Source: Desulfobacula sp. (GTDB taxonomy: Bacteria > Desulfobacterota > Desulfobacteria > Desulfobacterales > Desulfobacteraceae). From it: DNA of 64,000 bases. The notes beneath the pieces are model-generated. The model made no database searches. It was not told the origin of the DNA and saw only the letters and a list, made by a program, of their open reading frames with translations. Positions 17,841-26,978 of this stretch are shown here, piece after piece; position 1 is the first letter of the stretch, and each line of letters opens with the position of its first letter. The translations under genes were made by a program, and so were the position numbers. The stretch is taken from positions 1 through 64,000 of the forward strand of contig JABGOU010000013.1 of assembly GCA_018645325.1 (NCBI GenBank), given 5' to 3'.

Positions 17841-17951
17841 AAACCGCCCTGTCGGATGGATATTTTTTTTCGATGCTAAACGCTTAACCTCCTGCAAATA
17901 TACATCAGACAGGGCTTTGAAATAATTTCTCTTAACGGGCTGAACAATTAC
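17841..17951. mobile_element. IS66-type MITE, copy 5, inverted and 5'-truncated
   Basis: This copy lies in reverse orientation. The inner stem (GCCCTGTCGGATGG... with ...ATACATCAGACAGGGC) contains mismatches, and the loop reads CGCTTAACCTCCT, the complement of AGGAGGTTAAGCG. The outer right end CTGAACAATTAC is kept, while the left terminal repeat is missing. It starts eight bases after the stop codon of the LarA-like gene. Confidence 0.8.
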
Positions 17952-18056
17952 TCTTTTTCTTTCTTTACCGCATTTAATAATAATGTTATTTATTCAACCT
18001 GAAAAGAGGTTTAAAAGCCCTGTTTACAGGCCCAATTGAGATCAAAGGACAAAAAG

Positions 18057-19061
18057 ATGATTAAGACGGGAAAGCAGAACCTGATAACGGATGTTCCGGG
18101 GATACAAGTCGGAAACGCTCAAGATGAGTTGATCCGAACTGGAGTCACTGTTATTTTACCTGATGAACCAGCCGTGGCCTCGGCAGATATCCGGGGAGGG
18201 GGACCGGGAACCCGTGAGACAGAGGCCCTGAACTCGGATTGTTTAGTGGATGTTGTTCATGGGATTGTCTTAAGCGGGGGATCAGCTTACGGATTGGATG
18301 CAGCAGGCGGGGTAATGGCCAGTTTAAGAGAACAAAAAATTGGTTTTAATCTGGGGGATGCCATTATCCCTATTGTTCCATCTGCTATTTTGTTTGATCT
18401 GTTAAACGGTGGAGATAAAGATTGGGGTGTCAAACCTCCTTATTTTGATCTGGGTTTCAAGGCAGCCCAGGCCATCGGCAAAGGTTTTGACCTGGGAAAT
18501 ATCGGCGCGGGTTATGGTGCAATTGCAGGCGGATTAAAAGGGGGTCTGGGCAGTGCTTCTTTTGTTTTTTCCGAAGGAGAGTCTAAGATAAGTGTTGGGG
18601 CTATTGCTGCAGTGAACTCCATGGGATCTCTTACCATGCCCGGCAGTAAAACTATGTGGGCATTTCCCTATGAGCAGAATGATGAATTGGGAAAACAGCC
18701 CATGCCTGAAAAAAATACTAAGATAGACCTGGATTTTTCCTTTGAACTGCCCCTAGGTAAAAATACAACCCTGGTGACGGTGGCAACAGATGCCGTTCTA
18801 ACCAAACCCCAGGCAAGGCGGGTTGCCATAATGGCCCAGGATGGCCTGGCAAGAGCAATCAGGCCGATTCATTCGCCATTTGACGGGGACTGTGTTTTTG
18901 TTTTATCAACAGGAAAATGTGAATTATCAGATCCTGTGGTTGGTGTATCCAAACTGGGTATGCTGGCAGCCGATTGTGTGGCACGGGCAATTTCCAGGGG
19001 GGTTTACCTGGCAGAAACTATGGGTGATTTAGAAAGCTACCGTGACCGTTACGGCAGTTAA
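18057..19061 (+). CDS. P1-family (DmpA/BapA-type) aminopeptidase
   Basis: An N-terminal-nucleophile hydrolase of 334 residues. RGGGPGTRETEAL, SGGSAYGLDAAGG, GNIGAGYGAIAGG and KNTTLVTVATDAVLTKPQ are DmpA-family landmarks. By alignment with DmpA the autocatalytic cleavage should fall between N and the first T of KNTT, releasing the threonine nucleophile. Members cleave N-terminal residues, often D-amino acids or beta-amino acids, from short peptides. ATG 18057 with AAAGGA upstream is preferred over an earlier frame start at 18036. It lies 25 bases before the dipeptide transporter, which suggests that imported peptides are its substrates. Confidence 0.86.
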   Translation: MIKTGKQNLITDVPGIQVGNAQDELIRTGVTVILPDEPAVASADIRGGGPGTRETEALNSDCLVDVVHGIVLSGGSAYGLDAAGGVMASLREQKIGFNLGDAIIPIVPSAILFDLLNGGDKDWGVKPPYFDLGFKAAQAIGKGFDLGNIGAGYGAIAGGLKGGLGSASFVFSEGESKISVGAIAAVNSMGSLTMPGSKTMWAFPYEQNDELGKQPMPEKNTKIDLDFSFELPLGKNTTLVTVATDAVLTKPQARRVAIMAQDGLARAIRPIHSPFDGDCVFVLSTGKCELSDPVVGVSKLGMLAADCVARAISRGVYLAETMGDLESYRDRYGS

Positions 19062-19086
19062 AATATTAATAATTTAAGGAGACAAC

Positions 19087-20577
19087 ATGAGTAAAATTAA
19101 AACTTTTGTTACATTAATTGTTCTAACACTGGTAATGGCCATGAATGCGTCATCAGTCATGGCCGCGAAAAATAGTTTGAACCTGGGAATGGTATTGGAA
19201 CCAACCCACCTTGATCCGACGGCAGGAGCTGCAGCTTCCATTGATGAAGTTGTTTATGCCAATATTTTTGAGGGTCTCACCCGCATTGATAAAAATGGGG
19301 CTGTAAAACCCGCTTTAGCCAAAAGCTGGACCGTGTCTGAAGATCAAAAAACCTATACCTTTAATTTACAAAAAGGCGTTTTATTCCACGACGGGGCGTC
19401 ATTTGAGGCCGATGATGTAGTCTTTTCTTTAAACAGAGCCCGTGGCGAAAATAGTGTTAATGCTCAAAAGGTTTTGTTTAAACCCATCCAGTCCGTTGAA
19501 AGCAAAGATTCTCACACAGTTGTGGTGACATTGAATCAACCAACAGGTGGATTTTTATTCAACATGGGCTGGGGAGATGCCATAATCGTAGATGAAGCCA
19601 GTGCAGGAAAAAATAAAAGTCATCCCATTGGTACGGGTCCTTTTAAATTTTCAAAATGGGTAAAAGGCGATCGAGTTGTAATGGTCAGAAACGATGCCTA
19701 TTGGGGAACACCTGCTAAATTGAAGATGGCCACAATCAAAATAATACCTGATCCGGCAGCGGCTGTTTCAGCAATGATGGCAGGTGATATTGATGGCTTT
19801 GCCAATTTCCCGGCTCCGGAAAGCCTCTCGCAGTTTAAAAGTGATCCCCGATTTAAAGTTGTAATAGGCAGTACAGAGGGAGAAACCATTCTTTCCACCA
19901 ATAATCAGCGGGGACCATTCAAAAAATTAAAAGTAAGACAGGCAGTTGCACATGCCCTTGATCGAAAGGCCATTATTGACGGAGCAATGTTTGGTTATGG
20001 AACACCCATTGGAACACATTTTGCGCCCCATCACCCTGCCTACGTTGACTTGATCAGCACCCATCCCTATGATCTTGCAAAGGCAAAACAACTTCTAACT
20101 GAAGCAGGTTATCCAGACGGATTCAAAGGAGTTATCAAGCTGCCGCCTCCCTCTTATGCAAGACGCGGTGGTGAAATTGTTGCCTCCCAGCTGAGAAAAA
20201 TCGGCATTGATTTAGAGATCATTCCCGTGGAATGGGCCCAATGGCTGGATCAGGTGTTTAAAAAACGAGATTATGATTTAACCATTGTTTCACACACAGA
20301 ACCCATGGATATCGGTATTTATGCCAGAAATGATTATTACTTTGCCTATGACAGTCCAAAATTTCAGGCCTTGATGCAAAAACTGGCTGCAACTGTTGAT
20401 ACCGATGCCCGGTATGAAATCCTGGGAGACGCCCAGAGATTGATTTCAGCAGAATGTGTCAACGGATTCATGTTCCAGCTTGCCAAACATGGTGTGTGGA
20501 ATAAAAATATCCGGGGATTATGGGAAAACAGTCCCGTTCAGGCAAATGATTTGACCGAAGTCTATTGGGTTGATTAA
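19087..20577 (+). CDS. dppA: peptide ABC transporter, periplasmic binding protein
   Basis: A family 5 extracellular solute-binding protein of 496 residues with a cleavable signal peptide (MSKIKTFVTLIVLTLVMAMN...SSVMAA). The typical motifs are LDPTAGAAASIDEVVYANIFEGL, LAKSWTVSEDQKTYTFNLQKGVLFHDG and HPIGTGPFKFSKW. It captures peptides (or similar ligands such as nickel complexes or opines) in the periplasm for the DppBCDF pump. AAGGAGA precedes the ATG. A strong hairpin separates it from dppB, which fits the usual excess of binding protein over membrane components. Confidence 0.9.
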   Translation: MSKIKTFVTLIVLTLVMAMNASSVMAAKNSLNLGMVLEPTHLDPTAGAAASIDEVVYANIFEGLTRIDKNGAVKPALAKSWTVSEDQKTYTFNLQKGVLFHDGASFEADDVVFSLNRARGENSVNAQKVLFKPIQSVESKDSHTVVVTLNQPTGGFLFNMGWGDAIIVDEASAGKNKSHPIGTGPFKFSKWVKGDRVVMVRNDAYWGTPAKLKMATIKIIPDPAAAVSAMMAGDIDGFANFPAPESLSQFKSDPRFKVVIGSTEGETILSTNNQRGPFKKLKVRQAVAHALDRKAIIDGAMFGYGTPIGTHFAPHHPAYVDLISTHPYDLAKAKQLLTEAGYPDGFKGVIKLPPPSYARRGGEIVASQLRKIGIDLEIIPVEWAQWLDQVFKKRDYDLTIVSHTEPMDIGIYARNDYYFAYDSPKFQALMQKLAATVDTDARYEILGDAQRLISAECVNGFMFQLAKHGVWNKNIRGLWENSPVQANDLTEVYWVD

Positions 20578-20596
20578 ATCCTTCATTTAATATGCG

Positions 20597-20645
20597 ATTA
20601 TCGGTCAGCTGTCCACACTTAGTCCGTGGATAACTGACCGATAAT
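20597..20645 (+). promoter_or_regulatory. intercistronic hairpin between dppA and dppB
   Basis: ATTATCGGTCAG (20597-20608) and its exact complement CTGACCGATAAT (20634-20645) form a perfect 12-bp stem. Within it TCCAC/GTGGA can add five pairs. There is no T-run, so it is more likely a stabilising or processing hairpin that protects the dppA message and lowers dppB-F expression than a full terminator. Confidence 0.7.
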
Positions 20646-20666
20646 ATCTGGTACAAAGATACGCAA

Positions 20667-21620
20667 ATGAGAATTTTTCTGGTAAAAAGAGTCTTTACTC
20701 TGATATTGACCCTGCTGGTGGCAACCCTGGTGGTGTTTGTCGTTCTTGAAATTCTGCCGGGTGATCCGGCAGCGGTTATGCTGGGGGTTAATGCGGAAGC
20801 TGAGACACTGAACGCACTCAGGGAAGAAATGGGTCTTAACCGACCGGTCTGGGTCCGCTATACCCATTGGGTAGCCAGTTTACTTACCGGAAATCTGGGA
20901 ATATCTTATACCTACGATGTACCTGTATCAGAGCTGATTTTAAGTCGTATTACAGTAAGTTTCCCCCTGGCTATTTTGGCCATGACACTTTCAACACTCA
21001 TTGCCATCCCTTTAGGTATTATTGCCGCTTCCAATCATAATAAACCAATGGATTTTCTGGTGATGAGTTTTTCCCAGATAGGAATTGCCATTCCCAATTT
21101 CTGGTTTGCCATGCTCTTGACAATTGTGTTTTCTGTTACCTTTCGGCTGTTGCCTGCCGGCGGGTTTGCCGGTTGGGATGCAGGAATAATACCCGTTCTA
21201 AAATCTTTTTTGTTACCCACAATAGCCTTAGCCCTGCCCCAGGCAGCCATCCTGTCCAGGGTCACACGATCGGCATTGCTTGAGGTTTTAAAAGAAGATT
21301 TTATCCGCACTGCCAGGGCCAAAGGGGTAACCAACCAGGGAACATTATGGAAGCATGCTTTGCGCAATGCCCTGATACCGGTTGTCACCATAATGGGGCT
21401 TCAATTTTCTTTTTTGCTGGCCGGAACCATTATAATTGAAAATGTGTTTTATCTGCCTGGAATCGGCCGGCTGATTTTTCAGGCTATCTCCCAAAGGGAT
21501 TTGATTGTGGTAAAAAACCTGGTCATTTTATTGGCAGGGGCTGTAATCATGATCAATTTCGTTGTGGATCTTCTTTATGCTGTTATTGATCCCCGTTTGA
21601 GAGGGGGTAGCGATGCTTAG
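20667..21620 (+). CDS. dppB: peptide ABC transporter permease (DppB-type)
   Basis: A 317-residue inner-membrane permease with six predicted helices. The start MRIFLVKRVFTLILTLLVATLVVFVVLEILPGDPA is the standard DppB/OppB N-terminus. The cytoplasmic EAA loop reads EDFIRTARAKGVTN...KHALRNALIP, which contacts the ATPases. The C-terminus VDLLYAVIDPRLR is also typical. The ribosome binding site is poor (AAAGAT), consistent with lower expression than dppA. The last eight bases overlap dppC. Confidence 0.93.
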   Translation: MRIFLVKRVFTLILTLLVATLVVFVVLEILPGDPAAVMLGVNAEAETLNALREEMGLNRPVWVRYTHWVASLLTGNLGISYTYDVPVSELILSRITVSFPLAILAMTLSTLIAIPLGIIAASNHNKPMDFLVMSFSQIGIAIPNFWFAMLLTIVFSVTFRLLPAGGFAGWDAGIIPVLKSFLLPTIALALPQAAILSRVTRSALLEVLKEDFIRTARAKGVTNQGTLWKHALRNALIPVVTIMGLQFSFLLAGTIIIENVFYLPGIGRLIFQAISQRDLIVVKNLVILLAGAVIMINFVVDLLYAVIDPRLRGGSDA

Positions 21621-22461
21621 AACACTGGTTGAAATATTACGGCATGGATTAAAAAATAGAAGTTTTGTAATTGGCGGAACAATTTCACTGGCTTTTTTCC
21701 TTGTTGCTTTTCTCTCCTATTTCTGGACACCCTATCCAGTTGAAGATATTAATATTGCTGACAAATTGCTGAAACCATCCAGCCAGTATCTGCTGGGAAC
21801 GGATCACTTTGGCCGGGACATTTTATCGATGCTAATCAAAGGGGCCAGAAATTCAGTTATTGTCGCTTTTGTTGCCATTGGTATCGGTATTGGATGCGGA
21901 GTTCCTTTGGGCTTGACTGCAGCAGCCAAAAAAGGGTGGATGGATGAGTTGATCATGCGGTTCAACGATTTTACCTTTGCTTTTCCCTCCCTTATTTCCG
22001 CTATTATGATCACAGCGATCCTGGGTCCTGGATCCGTGAACTCCATCATTGCCATTGGTATATTTAATATACCTGTTTTTGCCAGGGTAGCGCGTGGTGC
22101 TGCACTAAGCATCTGGAAACGTGAATTTATTCTGGCAGCCAGGAGTGCTGGAAAAGGCCAGTTTAGAATATCCGTGGAGCATATTTTACCTAATATCTCA
22201 AGTATGCTTATTGTCCAGGCCACTATTCAGTTTGCCCTGGGTATTCTGGCGGAGGCGAGCTTAAGCTATCTTGGCTTAGGAACTCAACCGCCCATGCCGA
22301 GCTGGGGGAAAATGCTAAATGAAGCCCAGACTTTTCTGCATTTTGCACCACAACTGGCTATTTATCCCGGAATCGCCATTGCACTAACCGTCATGGGGCT
22401 GAATCTATTTGGAGACGGCCTGCGGGATGTCCTTGATCCTAAATTAAGAAGAAGCAGGTAG
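21613..22461 (+). CDS. dppC: peptide ABC transporter permease (DppC-type)
   Basis: A 282-residue permease that pairs with DppB. Landmarks are the N-terminal LLGTDHFGRDILSMLIKGARNS, the EAA loop REFILAARSAGKGQFRI...HILPN and the final GLNLFGDGLRDVLDPKLRR. It starts inside the end of dppB (GCGATGCTTAG), so the two are translationally coupled. Confidence 0.93.
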   Translation: MLRTLVEILRHGLKNRSFVIGGTISLAFFLVAFLSYFWTPYPVEDINIADKLLKPSSQYLLGTDHFGRDILSMLIKGARNSVIVAFVAIGIGIGCGVPLGLTAAAKKGWMDELIMRFNDFTFAFPSLISAIMITAILGPGSVNSIIAIGIFNIPVFARVARGAALSIWKREFILAARSAGKGQFRISVEHILPNISSMLIVQATIQFALGILAEASLSYLGLGTQPPMPSWGKMLNEAQTFLHFAPQLAIYPGIAIALTVMGLNLFGDGLRDVLDPKLRRSR

Positions 22462-22465
22462 CTTG

Positions 22466-23446
22466 ATGACTTTGCTGAAAGTACAAGACCTTTGCGTATC
22501 CTTAAAAACTGCCTATGGCAGGCAAGACGTTATCAGCAATATCAATTTTTGCCTGAATGCTGGAGAAAAGCTTGGAATTGTGGGTGAATCCGGATGTGGT
22601 AAATCCATTACAGCCCTTGCATTGATGTCTCTTTTACCGCCGGATTCCAAAACCAGAGGTAGGATCATCCTGGAAGGCCGGGATATTTTAAATTTAAATT
22701 CAAAGGAGATCTGCAGCATCCGGGGAAATAGGATCGGAATGATATTTCAGGAACCCATGACAGCATTAAATCCCGTGAAACAGATTGGTGCTCAGATTTC
22801 TGAAAGCATTGATCTGCACCTGAAGCTTAATCGGAAACAGACCCTTGAGCGGGTAACAGAGCTCATGGATAAGGTCGGGCTTCCTGTTGACCGGTTTGGA
22901 TTGAACCTTTATCCCCACCAGCTTTCCGGTGGACAGCGCCAGAGAGTGATGATTGCCATGGCAATTGCATGCAACCCTGACATTCTCATCGCTGACGAGC
23001 CGACAACGGCACTGGATGTAACTGTTCAAGAACAAATTCTGAATTTAATAAGGGATCTGGCTGATTCATCGGGCATGGCCTTGATAATGATCAGCCATGA
23101 TTTAGGCGTTATCGCCCAGACAGCCCAGAATGTAATGGTCATGTATACAGGTAATATTGTGGAAATGGGAAGCACTGTGGATGTATATCAAAATATGCTG
23201 CATCCTTATACATTCGGCCTTTTCTCCGCCATTCCCCATGCAGGCTCTTCATCACACCTGGAAAGAAAAAGACTTACCAGTATTCCAGGACAGGTACCCC
23301 AGTTGCACCAAAGACCCATAGGATGTAATTTTGCCGATCGATGCATGCGCGCTTCCAAAATATGTAAAACAAAGGAACCCATGGCCACAAGGGTGTCAGA
23401 TCATCACCAGGTTTGGTGTTATCACCCGCTAAAGGAAAAAATATAA
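22466..23446 (+). CDS. dppD: peptide ABC transporter ATPase (DppD-type)
   Basis: An ABC ATPase of 326 residues with Walker [10 protein letters not shown]-loop [10 protein letters not shown], signature [16 protein letters not shown], Walker [14 protein letters not shown] and switch ISHDLGV. The C-terminal oligopeptide-transporter extension contains the cysteine motif C...[10 protein letters not shown]...W C, which binds an iron-sulfur cluster in some members. The ATG at 22466 follows a TTG at 22463 that could also initiate. Confidence 0.93.
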   Translation: MTLLKVQDLCVSLKTAYGRQDVISNINFCLNAGEKLGIVGESGCGKSITALALMSLLPPDSKTRGRIILEGRDILNLNSKEICSIRGNRIGMIFQEPMTALNPVKQIGAQISESIDLHLKLNRKQTLERVTELMDKVGLPVDRFGLNLYPHQLSGGQRQRVMIAMAIACNPDILIADEPTTALDVTVQEQILNLIRDLADSSGMALIMISHDLGVIAQTAQNVMVMYTGNIVEMGSTVDVYQNMLHPYTFGLFSAIPHAGSSSHLERKRLTSIPGQVPQLHQRPIGCNFADRCMRASKICKTKEPMATRVSDHHQVWCYHPLKEKI

Positions 23447-23449
23447 ACG

Positions 23450-24412
23450 ATGAAACAGCCATTGGTTAAAATTGAGGGTGTGTATAAAGACTATCAACTT
23501 CCCAAAAAATACCTGTTTGAAAAAGCACCTGTTTTTCGTGCCCTGCATGGCATAAACCTGGAACTGCAAAAGGGAACCAGTTTTGGCATTGTGGGAGAAT
23601 CCGGCTGCGGAAAATCAACTTTGGCCAGAATTGTCATGGCCCTGGATGAACCAACTTTCGGGAAGGTTTTCTTTGATGGCCAGGATTTATTCAACATGCC
23701 AAAAAAAGAGTTGAGACACTTGAGGAGAAATTTTCAAATGGTTTTCCAGGATCCTTATGGATCTTTGAATCCCAGGAAAAATATTCTGGGAATCGTTGCA
23801 GAACCGCTGGATACTTTAAAAGAAAAACTTTCATTTGCCCAAAAAAAAGAACGCGTGGCCAAGATACTGGTTGAGGTGGGTCTGAATGCCACGGATACTG
23901 ATAAATTCCCCCATGAATTTTCCGGTGGTCAACGCCAGCGCATAGCCATTGCCAGAGCCTTGATTACACGCCCCTCACTGATTGTGGCAGATGAGTCCGT
24001 ATCAGCTTTGGACGTATCTGTTCAAGCCCAGGTATTGAATTTAATGATGGATCTCCAGGAAAAATATAAGCTCACCTATATGTTTATCAGCCACGATTTA
24101 AGTGTGGTTGAATATGTTACAGACCAGGTTGCAGTTATATACATGGGACAAATTGTAGAGCAGGCAACGACCAGAGCATTGTTTCAAAAGCCACTTCATC
24201 CTTACACCCAAACCTTATTAATGGCTGTTCCCGATGTGAATCCTTTAAATAAAAAACAAAAAAATAAAAACAAGGTTCCTTTATTTGAAAAAATCCATGG
24301 GAGTTGTCCATTTATCGACAGATGTATTAAAGCCACAAAAACCTGCGTTCATAATGCACCGGAGCTGCTTGAGAACCATGGCCGGTTAGTGGCCTGTTTC
24401 AATACCGACTAG
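23450..24412 (+). CDS. dppF: peptide ABC transporter ATPase (DppF-type)
   Basis: The second ATPase of the complex, 320 residues. It has Walker [17 protein letters not shown]-loop FQDPYGSLNPR, signature FSGGQRQRIAIARAL, Walker B LIVADESVSALDVS and HPYTQTLL near the C-terminus. It ends with the cysteine-rich tail GSCPFIDRCIKATKTC. With dppABCD and the P1 peptidase it completes an operon for peptide uptake and breakdown. Confidence 0.93.
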   Translation: MKQPLVKIEGVYKDYQLPKKYLFEKAPVFRALHGINLELQKGTSFGIVGESGCGKSTLARIVMALDEPTFGKVFFDGQDLFNMPKKELRHLRRNFQMVFQDPYGSLNPRKNILGIVAEPLDTLKEKLSFAQKKERVAKILVEVGLNATDTDKFPHEFSGGQRQRIAIARALITRPSLIVADESVSALDVSVQAQVLNLMMDLQEKYKLTYMFISHDLSVVEYVTDQVAVIYMGQIVEQATTRALFQKPLHPYTQTLLMAVPDVNPLNKKQKNKNKVPLFEKIHGSCPFIDRCIKATKTCVHNAPELLENHGRLVACFNTD

Positions 24413-24442
24413 TTCTTAGTGCCTGTTCAGGAAGACAGATCT

Positions 24443-24480
24443 ATTTGGGGATTTTGTTAATATTAACATTTCCCCCAAAT
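24443..24480 (+). terminator. long hairpin downstream of dppF
   Basis: ATTTGGGG and CCCCAAAT bracket a palindromic core GTTAATATTAAC, giving a 19-arm hairpin with four internal mismatches, 31 bases after dppF stops. There is no T-run, so termination would be imperfect or Rho-assisted; a repeat or binding-site role is possible. Confidence 0.4.
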
Positions 24481-24917
24481 GGTTACAAAATGCTGTGTCT
24501 GGCAATGATACAGAAAACTCTGGTCTTCTCAGTGTTCATGTTTAAATTTAGAATTTACCGGCAACATAAATAGAGACATAGTCAGCAGCGAGAAATCTTT
24601 AAAATATCGGAGCAAATCTAAACATTTTTTCTCTCATAATTTTATATAAAAGATCCTGCAAGTTATTTGCAATTTTTGGTTTGCTATAAAAATTGATAGA
24701 TACGCCGTCAAGAAAATCTTCAATTAATATTAATGTAACCTTGATTCATTTGATTGTACCTTTTCCTATATAATGGAATTTCACTTCTGTAATACCATTT
24801 GTCATGTGCCACAATTTGTTGTATCGTCATTTTTATTGACCCGTTCCCCTTAAAATGAATTTTTCTCATTTATCTTTTTCTTATTGTGATGAAACCTTCT
24901 TGATTAAAGGTGATTTC
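24481..24917. other. intergenic region upstream of the cyclase gene
   Basis: AT-rich and without a convincing gene. At 24667-24690 it contains TTTGCAATTTTTGGTTTGCT, which resembles the box found upstream of the three sensor kinases at 33-39 kb. Just after the end of dppF (about 24417-24434) lies TTAGTGCCTGTTCAGGAA, a short sequence that recurs near two other gene ends. Confidence 0.4.
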
Positions 24918-26825
24918 ATGTCCAAGAGTAAATATAAAAGAAAATTAACTGCTATCTTAAGTGCCGATGTCGTTGGCTACAGCCGGTTGATGGGAGACGA
25001 TGAAGAATTTACTATTCAGACCTTAAACGCCTATCGTGATTTAATGACCAAACTGATAGAGGATTATAGCGGCAGTGTAGTGGATGCAGTGGGCGATAAT
25101 CTTCTCGCAGAATTTACAAGTGTTGTTGATGCAGTTCAGTGTTCCGTTGCCATTCAGACCCAACTTAAAAAAGAAAATGAAAAACTTTCTGTATCTCGCC
25201 ATATGCTTTTTAGAATTGGCATTAACGTTGGAGATATAATCCAGGAAAAAGGCAGAATTTACGGAGATGGTGTCAATATAGCTGCCCGAATAGAAAGCCT
25301 TACAGAGCCTGGTGGTGTATGTGTTTCAAGAGGTGCCTACGATCATATTAAAAAAAAACTGGGTTTTGGATATGAATACATCGGGGAACACGCAGTTAAA
25401 AATATTTCTGATCCTGTCAGGGTGTACAAGGTGCTCATGGACACGAAGGATGCTGGAAGAAGAATTAAAGAAGTATCAGTCCCTCCGGCAAAAAAGAGGC
25501 AGTTAAAAAAGTGGCTGTCCAGGGTTTCTGTTTTGATAATATTAATTTTGTCCACAATATTTGCAGGATTTTACTGGAAATATATATATCTGCCTGCACC
25601 TGCTGACATTGATCCTGATACTAAGATGGAATTCAATTTTCCAACGGGTCCTTCCATTGCTGTACTCCCTTTCGTCAATATGAGCAAAGACCCGGAACAG
25701 GAGTATCTTTGTGATGGAATCACAGAAAATATAATTGCAGCCCTTGCCCAGACAAAACAATTCATTGTGATCGCCCGCAATTCTACATTTGCCTATAAAA
25801 ATAAATCCATAAATGTTCAGCAAATTGGTCAGGAACTGGGAGCCAGATATTTGATCGAAGGCAGTATTCAAAAATTAGATGATCGTTATCGATTTGTGGT
25901 CCAGCTTATAGATACTGAAACAGAGGCTCACATCTGGGCTGAGCGTTATGATCGGGAAGCTGAAGATATTTTTAATTTGCAGGATGAAATAACATTGGAA
26001 ATCCTGAAAGCTGTCAGGATCAAGCTAACTGATTCATGGCTTGAAGGAATCACAAAAAAGGGAATTGGTGATATCAACAGCTTTATTAAATTTCAAAAGG
26101 TCAGTAGATATATTCTAAATCCAACAAAGGGGGGGTATGCTTCCGCATTAAAAAATACTGAAGAAATAATAACTGCCAATCCTGAATTTTCAAGCGGGTA
26201 CGCCCAGTTATCATTTGTTTACATTAGTGCTATCTATTCGTTCCATTGTGAACCCGTTGAAGTTTGTATGCTTAAAGCCACAGAAGCAGTTAATAAAGCT
26301 TTATCCCTGGATGAGGACAACTGGTATGCACACCAGGCGTTAGGATGGATTTTTTTAATAAAAAAGGAACATGTTAATGCCATTGTATCATTCAAAAAGG
26401 TCATTGAGATTAACCCCAACTTCCCCGCTGCATATTGGGCCATTGGAAATGCATTCAACGATCTTGACCAACCGTTAAAAGGATTAGAAAACATTAAAAT
26501 AGCCATTCGTCTCGATCCTGTTGCTCAGCAATTTTATTCAATTAGTTTAGGAATCTCATACATGAAGTTAAAGCAGTATGAAAATGCAATCAAAATTTTT
26601 AGCAGCATTCTGAAACGCCAGCCAGATAATTGGATGGCATCTTTATATCTGGCAATCACTTACGATTATTCTGGACAGCCCCAAAATGCAAAAACAACGA
26701 TAAAAAACTTTCTTAATTTAAGGCCGAATTTTTCCATAAAAAATTATAAAGTGATGGCGCCGAAAAACCAAGACCAGTTTGAGAAAGCGGTCAAAGCCCT
26801 TAGAAAAGCAGGCTTGCCTGAATAG
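24918..26825 (+). CDS. class III adenylate/guanylate cyclase with TolB-like and TPR domains
   Basis: A 635-residue protein. Residues 5-170 form a class III cyclase catalytic domain: metal-binding aspartates in SADVVGYS (D17) and AVGDNLLAEF (D60), and ESLTEPGGVCVS near the end of the domain. A membrane helix follows (about 205-225), then a TolB-N-like segment (SIAVLPFVNMSKDPEQEYL) and several TPRs up to the C-terminus. It should make cAMP (or cGMP) in the cytoplasm under control of the C-terminal, probably periplasmic, part. I start at ATG 24918 with AGGTGA upstream. It converges with a gene whose product ends in a cyclic-nucleotide-binding domain. Confidence 0.86.
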   Translation: MSKSKYKRKLTAILSADVVGYSRLMGDDEEFTIQTLNAYRDLMTKLIEDYSGSVVDAVGDNLLAEFTSVVDAVQCSVAIQTQLKKENEKLSVSRHMLFRIGINVGDIIQEKGRIYGDGVNIAARIESLTEPGGVCVSRGAYDHIKKKLGFGYEYIGEHAVKNISDPVRVYKVLMDTKDAGRRIKEVSVPPAKKRQLKKWLSRVSVLIILILSTIFAGFYWKYIYLPAPADIDPDTKMEFNFPTGPSIAVLPFVNMSKDPEQEYLCDGITENIIAALAQTKQFIVIARNSTFAYKNKSINVQQIGQELGARYLIEGSIQKLDDRYRFVVQLIDTETEAHIWAERYDREAEDIFNLQDEITLEILKAVRIKLTDSWLEGITKKGIGDINSFIKFQKVSRYILNPTKGGYASALKNTEEIITANPEFSSGYAQLSFVYISAIYSFHCEPVEVCMLKATEAVNKALSLDEDNWYAHQALGWIFLIKKEHVNAIVSFKKVIEINPNFPAAYWAIGNAFNDLDQPLKGLENIKIAIRLDPVAQQFYSISLGISYMKLKQYENAIKIFSSILKRQPDNWMASLYLAITYDYSGQPQNAKTTIKNFLNLRPNFSIKNYKVMAPKNQDQFEKAVKALRKAGLPE

Positions 26826-26978
26826 TAGGGGCAACCTTCTGAATTATAATTAAACTTGCCCTTATATTTTGTGGTTTCTGAGAACTATATTTTTTGACCA
26901 GATTTTAAACTATATTGGTCCAATAACTTTATCCTAAGCCATTCTTGTATATATACCCCAGCTAAAATTAAGATTAAC

